Part shown: one piece after another, positions 14,164 to 23,315 of the stretch
Numbering within the stretch: the stretch's first letter is position 1
Layout of the letters: every line of letters begins with the position of its first letter
The notes under the pieces: model-generated
Databases searched by the model: none
Told to the model about the DNA's origin: nothing
The model's input: only the letters and a program-made list of their open reading frames with translations
Position numbers and translations under genes: made by a program
Assembly: GCA_945868085.1 (NCBI GenBank)
Contig: CAMBKF010000014.1
Coordinates: 1 to 46,871 of the forward strand
DNA from: an uncultured Oscillibacter sp.
Lineage (GTDB): Bacteria; Bacillota; Clostridia; Oscillospirales; Oscillospiraceae
DNA: 46,871 nucleotides
Direction: 5' to 3'

Positions 14164-14703
14164 ATGGCACAGAGCAATGATCGTCGCAGGTATGGATATA
14201 CGGACGGCTCCCTGGCATACGATCTGGACGCCCTTGCCAGAGAGCGCGCGCTGGATGATGCCGGCCGCATGGAGCCTGAGCGCCGGGAGCCGGCGGCGGC
14301 CCCCAGGCGGCAGAGCGTTGCCCGTCCCGCGGCAAAGCCTTCCCCGCTGGTCCTTGCCTGCGCGGCGGTGCTGGCGGGCCTGGTGGTGGTGCTGCTCATG
14401 GGCTATGTGCGCCTGACGGAGGTCACCGCCGACATTTCGCAGATCAAAACGGAGATGGGCCAGCTGGAGGAGCGCCATGTGGCCCTGCTGACCCAGTATG
14501 AAAAGACCTTTGACCTGACCACCGTGAAGCGCGTGGCCGAGGAGGCCGGCATGACCAAGCCCACCGCCGGCCAGGTGGAGTATCTGGAGCTGCCCGCCGC
14601 CGACAACACTGTGGTGTACCGCTCCGATGCGGGCACTGCCCTGGAGAACATCGTGGAAAGTATTTCCCACGCCCTGGGGTCCGTGGTGGAATATTTCCGG
14701 TGA
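14164..14703 (+). CDS. ftsL: cell division protein FtsL-like
   Basis: This 179-residue bitopic protein has a cytoplasmic N-terminus of about 60 residues rich in Arg and Pro, one membrane helix (about 61-80, PLVLACAAVLAGLVVVLLMG) and an outer coiled coil (about 83-125). VKRVAEEAGMTKPTAGQVEY then resembles the conserved end of FtsL and FtsB family proteins. The tail (to residue 179) is longer than in most FtsL. FtsL works with FtsQ (DivIB) and FtsB (DivIC) to activate septal peptidoglycan synthesis. The assignment rests on topology and position between rsmH and spoVD, since FtsL sequences are poorly conserved. AAAGGAAGC lies before the ATG. Confidence 0.85.
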   Translation: MAQSNDRRRYGYTDGSLAYDLDALARERALDDAGRMEPERREPAAAPRRQSVARPAAKPSPLVLACAAVLAGLVVVLLMGYVRLTEVTADISQIKTEMGQLEERHVALLTQYEKTFDLTTVKRVAEEAGMTKPTAGQVEYLELPAADNTVVYRSDAGTALENIVESISHALGSVVEYFR

Positions 14704-14731
14704 GCCGCCCCATATAGTAGGGATACACAAC

Positions 14732-14774
14732 AAGGAGTAAGAAGGTGACTTCTTGCTCCTTCCTTTGGTATAAT
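14732..14774 (+). promoter_or_regulatory. hairpin and promoter in front of spoVD
   Basis: AAGGAGTAAGAAG-GTGA-CTTCTTGCTCCTT (14732-14761) is a 13-bp stem with one mismatch. TATAAT at 14769-14774 with GTGACT 18 bp upstream (14745-14750) would form an internal promoter overlapping that hairpin, allowing spoVD expression separate from mraZ-ftsL. Confidence 0.45.
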
Positions 14775-14808
14775 AGACAGGAAAAAATCTGCGAAAGGAG
14801 CTGAGACC

Positions 14809-17058
14809 ATGGCCCAAAACGGCGGCGAGATCAATCGAAAAAGCGAAAAAGTACGCCGTGCCAACCGAGTCATCCAAAACCGCACCATGATCCTCATGGC
14901 GGTTCTGGGCGTGCTGGTGTTTGTGATTTTGCTCATCAAGCTCTTTTCCCTGCAGATCCTGCGCCACGACGAGCTGGAGGCCAAGGCCCTGGACCAGCAG
15001 ACCCGCAGCACGGAGGTCACCGCCACCCGCGGCACGATCTATGACCGCAACGGCAATATCATGGCCATTTCTGCCACGGCGGAAACGGTGTTCCTCTCCC
15101 CGCTGGAGATGGACCGCGCCCTCAATGACAAGGATAATCCCGTCACCTGGACCAAGGACAGCGTGGCCCAGAAGCTCTCGGAGATCCTGGAGATCAACAA
15201 GGAGGGCATCCTGAAAAAGATGGAGCGCACGGACTCTCAGTACGAGGTGCTCAAGCTCCGGGTGGAGGAGGATGTGGCCGACCAGATCCGCACCCTCATC
15301 AACGACGAGGGCGTTGTGGGCGTGTACATGGTCACCGATGCCAAGCGCTACTACCCCTATGCCACCCTGGCTTCCCAGATCATCGGCTTTGTGGGCACGG
15401 ATAATTATGGCCTGTACGGCCTGGAAGCCCGGTATAACGACGTGCTGGACGGCCAGACGGGCCTGGTGGTGTCCACCAAGGACCCCACCGGCAATGACAT
15501 GCTCTATGGCTACGAGCAGTATTATAAAGCGCAGAACGGCAGCGACATCGTGCTGACGCTGGACGCAACGGTGCAGTACTACGTGGAGAAGGCCCTGAGC
15601 GAGATGGTGACCTCCACCGAGGCCCAGGGCGCCACAGGCATCGTCATGGACGTGGAGACCGGGGCGGTCCTGGCCATGGCCTCCAGCCCCACCTATGATC
15701 TGAACGATCCCTCCGCTGTCTATGAGAGCAGGCTTGCCGCCCTGGTGAAGGATGGCCAGCTGGACCTGGCGGACGCCCAGCTGCGCCAGTGGCGCAACCG
15801 GGCCATCAACGACACCTATGAGCCCGGCTCCACCTTCAAGGTGCTGACCCTGGCGGCAGCCCTGGAGGAAGGGGTCATTGACGAGAATACCACCTTCGAC
15901 TGCTCCGGCTCCATCCAGGTGCTGGATGCCACCATCCACTGCAGCAACCGCGCCGGCCACGGCCACCAGACCCTGGAGCAGACGGCGGGCAACTCCTGTA
16001 ACCCCGCCTTCATCACCTACGGCCTGCGCCTGGGCACGGAGAAATTCTACCGCTATATGAAGGACTTCGGCCTGGTGAACGGCAGCGGCATCGACCTGGA
16101 GGGCGAGGCCCTGGGCATCTTTGCACCCCAGGAGACCGCCTCGGAGCTGGATCTGGCCTGCTACGCCTTCGGCCAGAATTTCAACACGACCCCTGTGGCT
16201 CTGATCTCTGCCCAGGCCGCCTGCATCAACGGCGGCTACCTCCACACCCCCTATGTGGTGGAGCGTGTGGTGGACAGCAGCGGCAACGTCCTCTCCAGCC
16301 ACGATTCTACCCCCGTGCGCCAGGTGGTCAGCGAGGAGACCTCCGCCCTGGTGCGCCAGTGCCTGGAGTATGTGGTTTCCTCCGGTACGGGCCGCAACGG
16401 CCAGGTCCACGGCTACCGCATCGGCGGCAAGACCGGTACGGCGGATAAGGGCAACACCGGCGACGTGGTGCTGTCGTTCATGTGCTTCGCGCCGGCGGAT
16501 GATCCCAAGTATATCATGCTCCTGACCCTGGATTCCCCCACCGGGGAGGGCCGGGGCGGCGGCGGCACGGTGGCCCCCTACGCCAGCCGGATCATGGGCG
16601 AGATATTGCCCTACCTGGGCGTGGAGCCCTCCTATTCGGCGGAGGAGCTGCTGGGCTCGGATACCACGGTGAACTACGTCATCGGCATGACCGTGGCGGA
16701 CGCCGAGGAAAAACTCAAGGCCAAGGGCTTTTCGGTGAAGGTCATCGGCGACGGTGACACCGTCACCGATCAGACCCCGGAGGGCGGCACGGTGATCCCC
16801 GGCAAATCCCGGGTGATCCTCTATGCCGGCTCCGAAAAGCCGGATACACTCTGCACAGTACCCTCTCTGGTGGGCCTGTCCCCCAGCGAGGCGAATATGG
16901 CGGTGAGCAGCGCGGGCCTTCTGCTGCGCTTCACCGGAACCACAGACAGCGGCTCGGACAGTGTTCGGGTCATCAATCAGTCGGAAGCCGCCGGTGCGCA
17001 GGTGGAGGCGGGGACAGTGATCTCCGTCCAGCTCAGCGACAGCGGCGTAACGGATTAG
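14809..17058 (+). CDS. spoVD: class B penicillin-binding protein, SpoVD/FtsI type, two PASTA domains
   Basis: This transpeptidase crosslinks septal or spore cortex peptidoglycan. The 749 residues show an N-terminal membrane anchor (about 27-50), the PBP dimerisation domain beginning TEVTATRGTIYDRNGNIMA, and the transpeptidase domain. Active-site motifs are S341-T-F-K344, S396-C-N398 and K541-T-G543. Two C-terminal PASTA repeats follow (about 620-675 and 683-745). B. subtilis SpoVD has one PASTA domain and its FtsI (PBP2B) has two. As only one class B protein is in this cluster, it may serve both vegetative division and sporulation. murE starts 33 bp after its stop. Confidence 0.93.
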   Translation: MAQNGGEINRKSEKVRRANRVIQNRTMILMAVLGVLVFVILLIKLFSLQILRHDELEAKALDQQTRSTEVTATRGTIYDRNGNIMAISATAETVFLSPLEMDRALNDKDNPVTWTKDSVAQKLSEILEINKEGILKKMERTDSQYEVLKLRVEEDVADQIRTLINDEGVVGVYMVTDAKRYYPYATLASQIIGFVGTDNYGLYGLEARYNDVLDGQTGLVVSTKDPTGNDMLYGYEQYYKAQNGSDIVLTLDATVQYYVEKALSEMVTSTEAQGATGIVMDVETGAVLAMASSPTYDLNDPSAVYESRLAALVKDGQLDLADAQLRQWRNRAINDTYEPGSTFKVLTLAAALEEGVIDENTTFDCSGSIQVLDATIHCSNRAGHGHQTLEQTAGNSCNPAFITYGLRLGTEKFYRYMKDFGLVNGSGIDLEGEALGIFAPQETASELDLACYAFGQNFNTTPVALISAQAACINGGYLHTPYVVERVVDSSGNVLSSHDSTPVRQVVSEETSALVRQCLEYVVSSGTGRNGQVHGYRIGGKTGTADKGNTGDVVLSFMCFAPADDPKYIMLLTLDSPTGEGRGGGGTVAPYASRIMGEILPYLGVEPSYSAEELLGSDTTVNYVIGMTVADAEEKLKAKGFSVKVIGDGDTVTDQTPEGGTVIPGKSRVILYAGSEKPDTLCTVPSLVGLSPSEANMAVSSAGLLLRFTGTTDSGSDSVRVINQSEAAGAQVEAGTVISVQLSDSGVTD

Positions 17059-17091
17059 CCATGTGGTTTGCGGTGGAAAGGAGCGGGCTGG

Positions 17092-18522
17092 ATGCGCTTG
17101 CGGGAGCTGCTGGAGGGAACGGAGATCACTGCACTGACGATATCACCGGATACGGAGATCACCCATGTGTGTGCGGATTCCCGCCAGGCCCGGAAAGGCA
17201 GCCTGTTTGCGGCGGTGCCGGGTACCCTGTGTGACGGCGCCCTGTACGCCCGCCAGGCGGTGGATCGCGGCGCCGCGTGCGTGCTGTGCCGGCAGGAGAT
17301 GCCGGACCTGCCCTGTGCGGCGGTGCCGGATGTGCGTGCCGCCCTGGGCAAAATTGCCTGCACCTGGTATGAAAACCCCGCCGCCCGGCTGACGGTCCTG
17401 GGTGTCACCGGCACCAACGGCAAAACTACCACCACCTATCTCCTGCGCCACATCCTGCGCAGCGCGGGGATAAAAACCGGCCTCATCGGCACGGTGCAGA
17501 ACCTGGTGGAGGAGCAGATGCTCCCGACCCGGCGCACCACGCCGGATGCTTTGGAGATCCAGGGCCTGCTGCGCCGGATGGCGGATGCGGGCTGCACCCA
17601 CGCGGTGATGGAGGTCTCCTCCCACGCCCTGATGCAGCACCGGGCGGAGGGCATAACCTTCGCCGTGGGTATCTTCACCAACCTCACCGAGGACCATCTG
17701 GACTATCACGGCACTATGGAGCGCTACTGCGCCGCCAAGGCGAAGCTGTTTCACGCCAGCCGTGGGGCGGTGTGCAATGCAGACGATCCCTGGACGGAGC
17801 GCATGCTCCGGGGCGTGACCTGCCCGGTGACGCGCTATGGTATCCAGAATCCCGCCGACCTGTGGGCGGAGGAAGTCACCCTGCAGGAGCGGGGCGTGTC
17901 CTTCACAGCCTGTACGGCCCGGGAGCGGATTCCGGTGCGCCTGGGTGTGCCGGGACGATTTTCGGTGTATAATGCATTGGGGGCCATGGCCGCCTGCGCC
18001 CAGCTGGGCATCCCATTGGCGGACAGCGCCGCCGCATTGGCCGCCTTCCCCGGCGTAAAGGGCCGCATGGAGGTGGTGCCCACCCCCGGAAAGCCATACA
18101 CCCTGCTCATTGACTATGCCCATACCCCCGATGCATTGGAAAATGTACTGAAAACCGTCCGGGGCTTTGCCGTCGGCCGCGTCATCGCCGTCTTTGGCTG
18201 CGGCGGCGACCGGGAAAAGGAAAAGCGGCCCCGGATGGGCCGCATCGCCGGGACCCTGGCGGACCTGGTGGTGGTTACCAGCGATAATCCCCGCTCCGAG
18301 GAGCCCATGGCCATCATCCGGGATATCCTCCCGGGCCTTGCCGGGGCAGAGGAGCGGTATGTAGTGGAGCCGGACCGCCGGGCGGCCATCGCCCTGGCCA
18401 TGGACCGGGCCGCGCCGGGGGACGTAGTCGTCCTGTGCGGCAAAGGACATGAGACATATCAGGAGATCGGCGGTAAGACCCTCCCCCTGGATGAGCGGGA
18501 GGTCGTGCGGTCCCTGCTGTAA
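17092..18522 (+). CDS. murE: UDP-MurNAc-tripeptide synthetase, meso-DAP type
   Basis: MurE adds the third amino acid to UDP-MurNAc-L-Ala-D-Glu. The 476 residues hold the ATP loop VTGTNGKTTTTYLL (residues 107-113 at its core), the central ligase segment VMEVSSHALMQHR, and near residue 400 the substrate motif DNPRSEEP. DNPR is the signature for meso-diaminopimelate rather than lysine, so the organism should have an A1-gamma type wall. The start at 17092 has AAAGGAG eight bases upstream and is preferred over 17068. mraY follows directly, so murF, which usually lies between them, is missing here. Confidence 0.96.
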   Translation: MRLRELLEGTEITALTISPDTEITHVCADSRQARKGSLFAAVPGTLCDGALYARQAVDRGAACVLCRQEMPDLPCAAVPDVRAALGKIACTWYENPAARLTVLGVTGTNGKTTTTYLLRHILRSAGIKTGLIGTVQNLVEEQMLPTRRTTPDALEIQGLLRRMADAGCTHAVMEVSSHALMQHRAEGITFAVGIFTNLTEDHLDYHGTMERYCAAKAKLFHASRGAVCNADDPWTERMLRGVTCPVTRYGIQNPADLWAEEVTLQERGVSFTACTARERIPVRLGVPGRFSVYNALGAMAACAQLGIPLADSAAALAAFPGVKGRMEVVPTPGKPYTLLIDYAHTPDALENVLKTVRGFAVGRVIAVFGCGGDREKEKRPRMGRIAGTLADLVVVTSDNPRSEEPMAIIRDILPGLAGAEERYVVEPDRRAAIALAMDRAAPGDVVVLCGKGHETYQEIGGKTLPLDEREVVRSLL

Positions 18523-18570
18523 ATACACAACGAAAGAGGCCCCATGGGGGCAGAAAGAGGAGCAAAAACT

Positions 18571-19566
18571 ATGATCCTTCGAGTGATTTTGGCCTGCGTG
18601 ATCTGCTTTGCCGTCACGGCTGTGGCCGGGAAACTTCTGATCCCTGAGCTGGTGAAGCTCAAGGCCGGGCAGAGCATCAAGGAGGACGGTCCCGCCTGGC
18701 ACATGACCAAGCAGGGCACCCCCACCATGGGCGGCCTCATGTTCATTCTGGGCATCGGCATCACAGTGGTGATCCTGGGCTGGAAGGGCATGGCCGCCGG
18801 GGACTTTACGCATATTTATGTGTATCTGTTCTCCCTGGTGTTCGGCGTCATCGGCTATATTGACGACTATCAGAAGGTGAAGCATCACCGCAACACCGGC
18901 CTCACCGCCATTCAAAAGTTTGTTCTGCAGCTGGCAGCGGCGGTGGCATTTCTGTGCTTGCTGCGGGCAGAGGGCCATCTGAGCCCCAACCTGTACATCC
19001 CGTTTTTCAACACCTACATCGTGCTGAACTGGGTGGTCTACATGATCCTGGCCGCCTTTATCATCGTGGGCACGGTGAACGCCGTGAATATCACCGACGG
19101 CCTGGACGGCCTCTCCACCAGCGTCACCATTCCGGTGGCGGCGTTCTTCGCGGTGCTGGGTGTGGTGTGGAAGGGCTTCCCTCAGCTGGGCGTCTTCGGC
19201 GGCGCCATGGCGGGCGGCCTGCTGGCGTTCCTGCTGTATAACCATTACCCCGCCAAGGTCTTCATGGGCGATACCGGGTCCCTGTTTTTGGGCGGCGCGG
19301 TGGCGGCCCTGGCCTTTGCCTATGACATGCCCCTGGTGCTGATCCCCGTGGGCATCGTGTATATCTGCGAGACCTTATCGGATATTCTGCAGGTGGGCTA
19401 TTTCAAGCTCACCCACGGCAAGCGTATTTTCAAGATGGCTCCGCTGCACCATCACTTTGAGATGTGCGGCTGGAAGGAAACCAAGATCGTGGCGGTGTTC
19501 ACCACGGTGAGTGCGATCTTCTGCGTCCTGGCCTACCTGGGCGTTATGAACCGCTTCGCATACTGA
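18571..19566 (+). CDS. mraY: phospho-MurNAc-pentapeptide transferase
   Basis: MraY moves phospho-MurNAc-pentapeptide from UDP to undecaprenyl phosphate, making lipid I in the cytoplasmic membrane. The 331 residues form about ten helices and carry the catalytic loops IGYIDDYQKVKHHRNTGL (Asp-Asp), VNITDGLDGLSTS and FMGDTGSLFLGG. Near the end is the conserved histidine stretch APLHHHFEMCGWKE. A start at 18571 (MILRVILACVICF) with GAGGAG upstream fits the family; 18544 would give an unusual hydrophilic extension. ftsW/spoVE follows after 37 bp, so murD is absent from its usual place. Confidence 0.96.
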   Translation: MILRVILACVICFAVTAVAGKLLIPELVKLKAGQSIKEDGPAWHMTKQGTPTMGGLMFILGIGITVVILGWKGMAAGDFTHIYVYLFSLVFGVIGYIDDYQKVKHHRNTGLTAIQKFVLQLAAAVAFLCLLRAEGHLSPNLYIPFFNTYIVLNWVVYMILAAFIIVGTVNAVNITDGLDGLSTSVTIPVAAFFAVLGVVWKGFPQLGVFGGAMAGGLLAFLLYNHYPAKVFMGDTGSLFLGGAVAALAFAYDMPLVLIPVGIVYICETLSDILQVGYFKLTHGKRIFKMAPLHHHFEMCGWKETKIVAVFTTVSAIFCVLAYLGVMNRFAY

Positions 19567-19603
19567 TCCTGCAGTAAAAACCAACGGAAGGGAGGGAAGA
19601 TCT

Positions 19604-20824
19604 GTGCAGCAGTCGGCCGTTCATAAGCGCCTGGCATTTGGGCGCAGGAGTACCCAGCGCCCGCCGCGGCAGGCTTCCCGTCCGGAGAGCATCCCCCGGG
19701 CCCCGGCGGGCCGGATGGACCTTCCGTTCCTGCTTCTGACTATTCTGCTCACGGTGCTGGGCCTGGTGATGCTGTTTTCCGCCAGCTTCCCCTCCGCCAG
19801 CTATAAGCAGGGAGACCCGGCCTATTTCTTAAAGCGCCAGGCCATATTTGCCCTGCTGGGCATGGCCGCCATGGTCGTCATGAGCCGCATGGACTATCAC
19901 CGCCTCCGGGGCATGGCAAAGATCCTGATGTATGTGTCCATCTTCCTGCTGGCGCTGGTGCTGGTGCCCGGCGTGGGCATCAAGGAAAACGGCGCGACCC
20001 GGTGGCTGGGCAAGGTGGGCGTGCTGACGTTCCAGCCCTCGGAGATCGCCAAGCTGGCCATCATCGTGTACTTTGCCGACAGCATCTCCAAAAAGAAAAA
20101 CCTCATGGAGAGCTTCAAATACGGCGTCCGTCCCTATATTCTGACCTTGGCCTTTTTTGCGGGATTGATGCTGCTGGAGCCGCACCTGTCCGGCACCATT
20201 TTGATCGTGGGCACGGGCGTTGTGATGATGATCGTAGGCGGCATCGATAAGCGCTGGGCCATCGGCGGCCTGGGCGGCGTGGCGGTGCTGGGCTTTACTT
20301 ATGTGAAGCTGGTGGAGGCCGGGGTCATCTCCTACGGCGCGGACCGCATCCGCATGTGGGAGGATCCCTGGATCGACGCCCTGGACGAGGGCTATCAGAT
20401 GTGCCAGAGCCTCATTGCCATCGGCTCCGGCGGGCTCACAGGCGTGGGCCTGGGCAAGGGACGGCAGAAGTTCCTGTACCTGCCCGAGGAGCATAACGAC
20501 TTCATTTTCGCCGTGGTGTGCGAGGAGCTGGGGCTCATCGGGGCCGCGCTGGTGATGCTGATCTTTGCGCTGCTGATCCTCCGGGGCTTCTGGATCGCCC
20601 TCCAGGCCCGGGACCGCTTCGGCGCGCTGCTGGTGGTGGGCATCATGACGCAGATCAGTCTGCAGACCTTTCTGAATATCGCGGTGGTTTCGGGCCTGGT
20701 CCCGGCTACGGGCATCTCTCTGCCGTTTTTCAGCTATGGCGGCACGGCTTTGGCCCTGCAGCTGTTTGAAATGGGCATTGTACTCAGTGTATCCCGGCAG
20801 ATCCCTGCGCCCCGGGGCGGATAA
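19604..20824 (+). CDS. SEDS glycosyltransferase FtsW/SpoVE
   Basis: This 406-residue membrane protein of the SEDS family polymerises lipid II together with its class B partner, here probably SpoVD. About ten helices follow an N-terminal cytoplasmic tail of roughly 38 residues rich in Arg and Pro (RRSTQRPPRQASRPES). Family landmarks include LVMLFSASFPSASY, LLEPHLSGTILIVGTG, the extracellular segment with ENGATRWL, and SLPFFSYGGTALALQLFEMG near the end. The GTG start at 19604 has GGGAGGG upstream. Sequence alone cannot separate FtsW (division) from SpoVE (sporulation). As the only SEDS gene in the cluster it may do both. Confidence 0.92.
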   Translation: MQQSAVHKRLAFGRRSTQRPPRQASRPESIPRAPAGRMDLPFLLLTILLTVLGLVMLFSASFPSASYKQGDPAYFLKRQAIFALLGMAAMVVMSRMDYHRLRGMAKILMYVSIFLLALVLVPGVGIKENGATRWLGKVGVLTFQPSEIAKLAIIVYFADSISKKKNLMESFKYGVRPYILTLAFFAGLMLLEPHLSGTILIVGTGVVMMIVGGIDKRWAIGGLGGVAVLGFTYVKLVEAGVISYGADRIRMWEDPWIDALDEGYQMCQSLIAIGSGGLTGVGLGKGRQKFLYLPEEHNDFIFAVVCEELGLIGAALVMLIFALLILRGFWIALQARDRFGALLVVGIMTQISLQTFLNIAVVSGLVPATGISLPFFSYGGTALALQLFEMGIVLSVSRQIPAPRGG

Positions 20825-20837
20825 GAGGAGGACAGCT

Positions 20838-21956
20838 ATGAAAGTGATTTTTACCTGCGGCGGCACGGCGGGCCATGTGAACCCGGCCCTGGCCCTGGCC
20901 GGCTATATGCGAAAAAAGGACCCCACGGTGGAGGTCCTGTTTGTGGGCACCCCCAACGGCATCGAGCGGGGCCTGGTGGCCGAGGCGGGCTATGACTACC
21001 GGGGCATCGAGGTGGGCAGCTTTGAGCGGTCCATGGACCTGGACAGCCTGCGCCATAACGCCAAGAGCACCGTGGAGCTTCTGACTCTGCGCCGCCGGGC
21101 CAACGCGATTTTGCGGGAGTTTCCGGCGGACCTGGTGGTGGGCACCGGCGGCTATGCCAGCTATCCTATGGTGAAATATGCCGCCCTGCAGGGCATCCCC
21201 ACGGCGGTGCACGAGGCGAATATGATCCCGGGTCTTACCACCCGGATGCTGGAAAAGCATGCCTCCCGCATCATGGTGGGCTTTGAGGAGTGCCGCGTAC
21301 ACTATAAGCATCCCGAGCGCATTGTGGTCACCGGCACCCCGGTGCGGGGCGACTTTTTTGACCTGTCTCATGACGAGGCCAAGGCCGCCCTGGGCATCCC
21401 CACGGAGCAGCCCCTGGTGGTGTCCTTCTGGGGCAGCCTGGGTGCCAGCACCATGAACCGGCAGATGCTGGATTTCTTTGAAAAAGAGCGGGCGGACGGC
21501 TACCCCTTCCGCCATATCCATGCCGCCGGCGACAGAAGCTGGACCTGGCTGCAGCCGGAGCTGGAGCAGCGGGGCCTGACTGAGGATCCCCGCCTGGATG
21601 TGCGTCCGTATATCCATGATATGGCGGTGGTGATGCGGGCGGCGGACCTGGTGATCTGCCGGGCCGGCGCGTCCACTATCAGCGAAATTACCGCTCTGGC
21701 GCTGCCCACCATCATCGTTCCGTCCCCGTATGTGGCCAACGACCACCAGGTGAAAAACGCCCGGATCCTGGCCCAGCACGGCGGCGCCTGCCTCATCCGT
21801 GAGGAGGAGTCCAGCGGCGATAAGCTCTACCGTACCGCCCGGGATATTTTGGCCAGTCCCACCCGCTGCGCCTCCATGAGCCGCGGCATGGCGGAGCTGG
21901 GCATTCTGGATGCTACGGAGCGGATCTATCAGACCGTGATGGAGCTGGTGAAGTAA
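20838..21956 (+). CDS. murG: UDP-GlcNAc:lipid I N-acetylglucosaminyltransferase
   Basis: MurG converts lipid I to lipid II on the inner face of the membrane. The 372 residues have the two-domain GT-B fold: the glycine loop CGGTAGHVNPALALAGY at the N-terminus, VGTGGYASYPMVKYAALQ, and the C-domain donor site ICRAGASTISEITALALPTI, followed by PSPYVANDHQVKNARIL. The usual H-E-Q-N acceptor motif reads HEANMIPGLTTRML here, with Ala in place of Gln, a small departure. It lies 13 bp after the SEDS gene with AGAGGAG before its ATG. Confidence 0.96.
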   Translation: MKVIFTCGGTAGHVNPALALAGYMRKKDPTVEVLFVGTPNGIERGLVAEAGYDYRGIEVGSFERSMDLDSLRHNAKSTVELLTLRRRANAILREFPADLVVGTGGYASYPMVKYAALQGIPTAVHEANMIPGLTTRMLEKHASRIMVGFEECRVHYKHPERIVVTGTPVRGDFFDLSHDEAKAALGIPTEQPLVVSFWGSLGASTMNRQMLDFFEKERADGYPFRHIHAAGDRSWTWLQPELEQRGLTEDPRLDVRPYIHDMAVVMRAADLVICRAGASTISEITALALPTIIVPSPYVANDHQVKNARILAQHGGACLIREEESSGDKLYRTARDILASPTRCASMSRGMAELGILDATERIYQTVMELVK

Positions 21957-22042
21957 AAAAGCGGTCATCTCTCCGCTTATAGCACCTATAGGCTTTCCCC
22001 GGCATAGGATGGCGTACATTCTATGAAAAACGGGGGAGGAAT

Positions 22043-23296
22043 ATGAGCGTCATTTTGGTGGAGGGCGGCAGGAAACTCTCCGGCGCGGTGACGGTGCAGG
22101 GAGCCAAAAACAGTGTGCTGCCCATGCTGGCGGCCACGGTGCTCTGCCCCGGCGTCTGCTGCCTGCGGGGGTGTCCCGCCCTCAGCGATGTGGATACAGC
22201 CGCACAGATCATCCGGCATCTGGGCGGCACCGTCCGCCGGGAGGGACCGGACCTGGTGGTGGATACCCGCCAAATCACCGGCTGTGAGATCCCGGAGGAG
22301 CTGATGGGCCGCATGCGCTCGTCGGTGATGTTTTTGGGGGCGATCCTGGGCCGCTGCGGGGAGGCGGTGTGTTCGCAGCCCGGCGGCTGCGACCTGGGTC
22401 CCCGGCCCATTGACCTGCACCTGCACGCTCTGCGCGCCCTGGGTGCGGAGATTGAGGAAAAATGCGGCCGCTTACAGTGCCGGGGCGCCGCTCTGCACGG
22501 CGCGGAGATATTTCTGCGCACACCCAGCGTGGGCGCCACGGAAAACGCTATGCTGGCGGCCTGTGCCGCCTCCGGCACAACGGTCATATCCAACGCCGCC
22601 CGTGAGCCGGAAATTACGGAGCTGCAGGACTTCCTGCGGGCCATGGGTGCCTGCGTCCAGGGGGCCGGCAGCGCCACTGTGGTGGTGGAGGGGCGGAAAA
22701 AACTCCACGGCTGCACCCATCGGGTGCGCCCGGACCGCATCGTGGCGGCTACATATCTGTGCGCGGCGGCCGGCACTGGCGGCTGCGTGTACCTGCGCCG
22801 GGCGGATTACCGGCACCTGGCGGCGGCGCTGTGCGTCCTGCAGAAAAGCGGCTGCGAGATCTGCAGCGACGGCGGGGGCATCTGTCTGAAAAGCAGCGGC
22901 CGCCTGCGGGCAGTGCCGCCGGTGCGGACTTCGCCCTATCCGGGCTTTCCCACCGATGACCAGGCCATCATGATGGCGGCGCTGGCAAGGAGCCGCGGCT
23001 CCACGGTGTTCGTGGAGAACCTGTTCACCGACCGGTTCCGCCATGTGCCGCAGCTCATAAAAATGGGCGCGCAGATCCGCACCCAGGGTCAGACGGCCAT
23101 CGTCACCGGGGTGGAGCGGCTGCAGGGCACCACAGTGCAGGCCACGGACCTGCGGGGCGGCGCAGCCCTGGTGGTGGCGGGGCTGCAGGCCCGGGGCGTC
23201 ACCCGGGTGGAGCAGATCCATCACATCGAGCGGGGCTACGCCGATATAGTGGGCGACCTTTCGGGCCTGGGGGCCTGCATATACAGAGAAGACTAA
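22043..23296 (+). CDS. murA: UDP-GlcNAc 1-carboxyvinyltransferase (MurA), cysteine-rich
   Basis: MurA makes enolpyruvyl-UDP-GlcNAc, the first committed step of peptidoglycan synthesis. The 417 residues carry GAKNSVLPMLAAT (Lys22-Asn23) and the active-site loop GGCDLGPRPIDLHL with Cys116, equivalent to the fosfomycin-target cysteine of E. coli. Also present are PSVGATENAMLAA and GFPTDDQAIMMAAL. The protein has about twenty cysteines, unusually many, with a cluster CPGVCCLRGC at 35-44 and several near 280-300. Several commonly conserved residues differ, so it may be a diverged second MurA copy. It lies between murG and ftsQ with its own GGGGGAGG site after an 86-bp gap. Confidence 0.9.
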   Translation: MSVILVEGGRKLSGAVTVQGAKNSVLPMLAATVLCPGVCCLRGCPALSDVDTAAQIIRHLGGTVRREGPDLVVDTRQITGCEIPEELMGRMRSSVMFLGAILGRCGEAVCSQPGGCDLGPRPIDLHLHALRALGAEIEEKCGRLQCRGAALHGAEIFLRTPSVGATENAMLAACAASGTTVISNAAREPEITELQDFLRAMGACVQGAGSATVVVEGRKKLHGCTHRVRPDRIVAATYLCAAAGTGGCVYLRRADYRHLAAALCVLQKSGCEICSDGGGICLKSSGRLRAVPPVRTSPYPGFPTDDQAIMMAALARSRGSTVFVENLFTDRFRHVPQLIKMGAQIRTQGQTAIVTGVERLQGTTVQATDLRGGAALVVAGLQARGVTRVEQIHHIERGYADIVGDLSGLGACIYRED

Positions 23297-23315
23297 ACGA
23301 AAGCAGAGGTGTCAC

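Noticed and set aside
14095-16410. Long open frame on the minus strand opposite ftsL and spoVD
   Set aside because: Low-complexity His/Gln/Gly-rich translation without domains, opposite genes with clear catalytic motifs; a by-product of GC-rich codon use.
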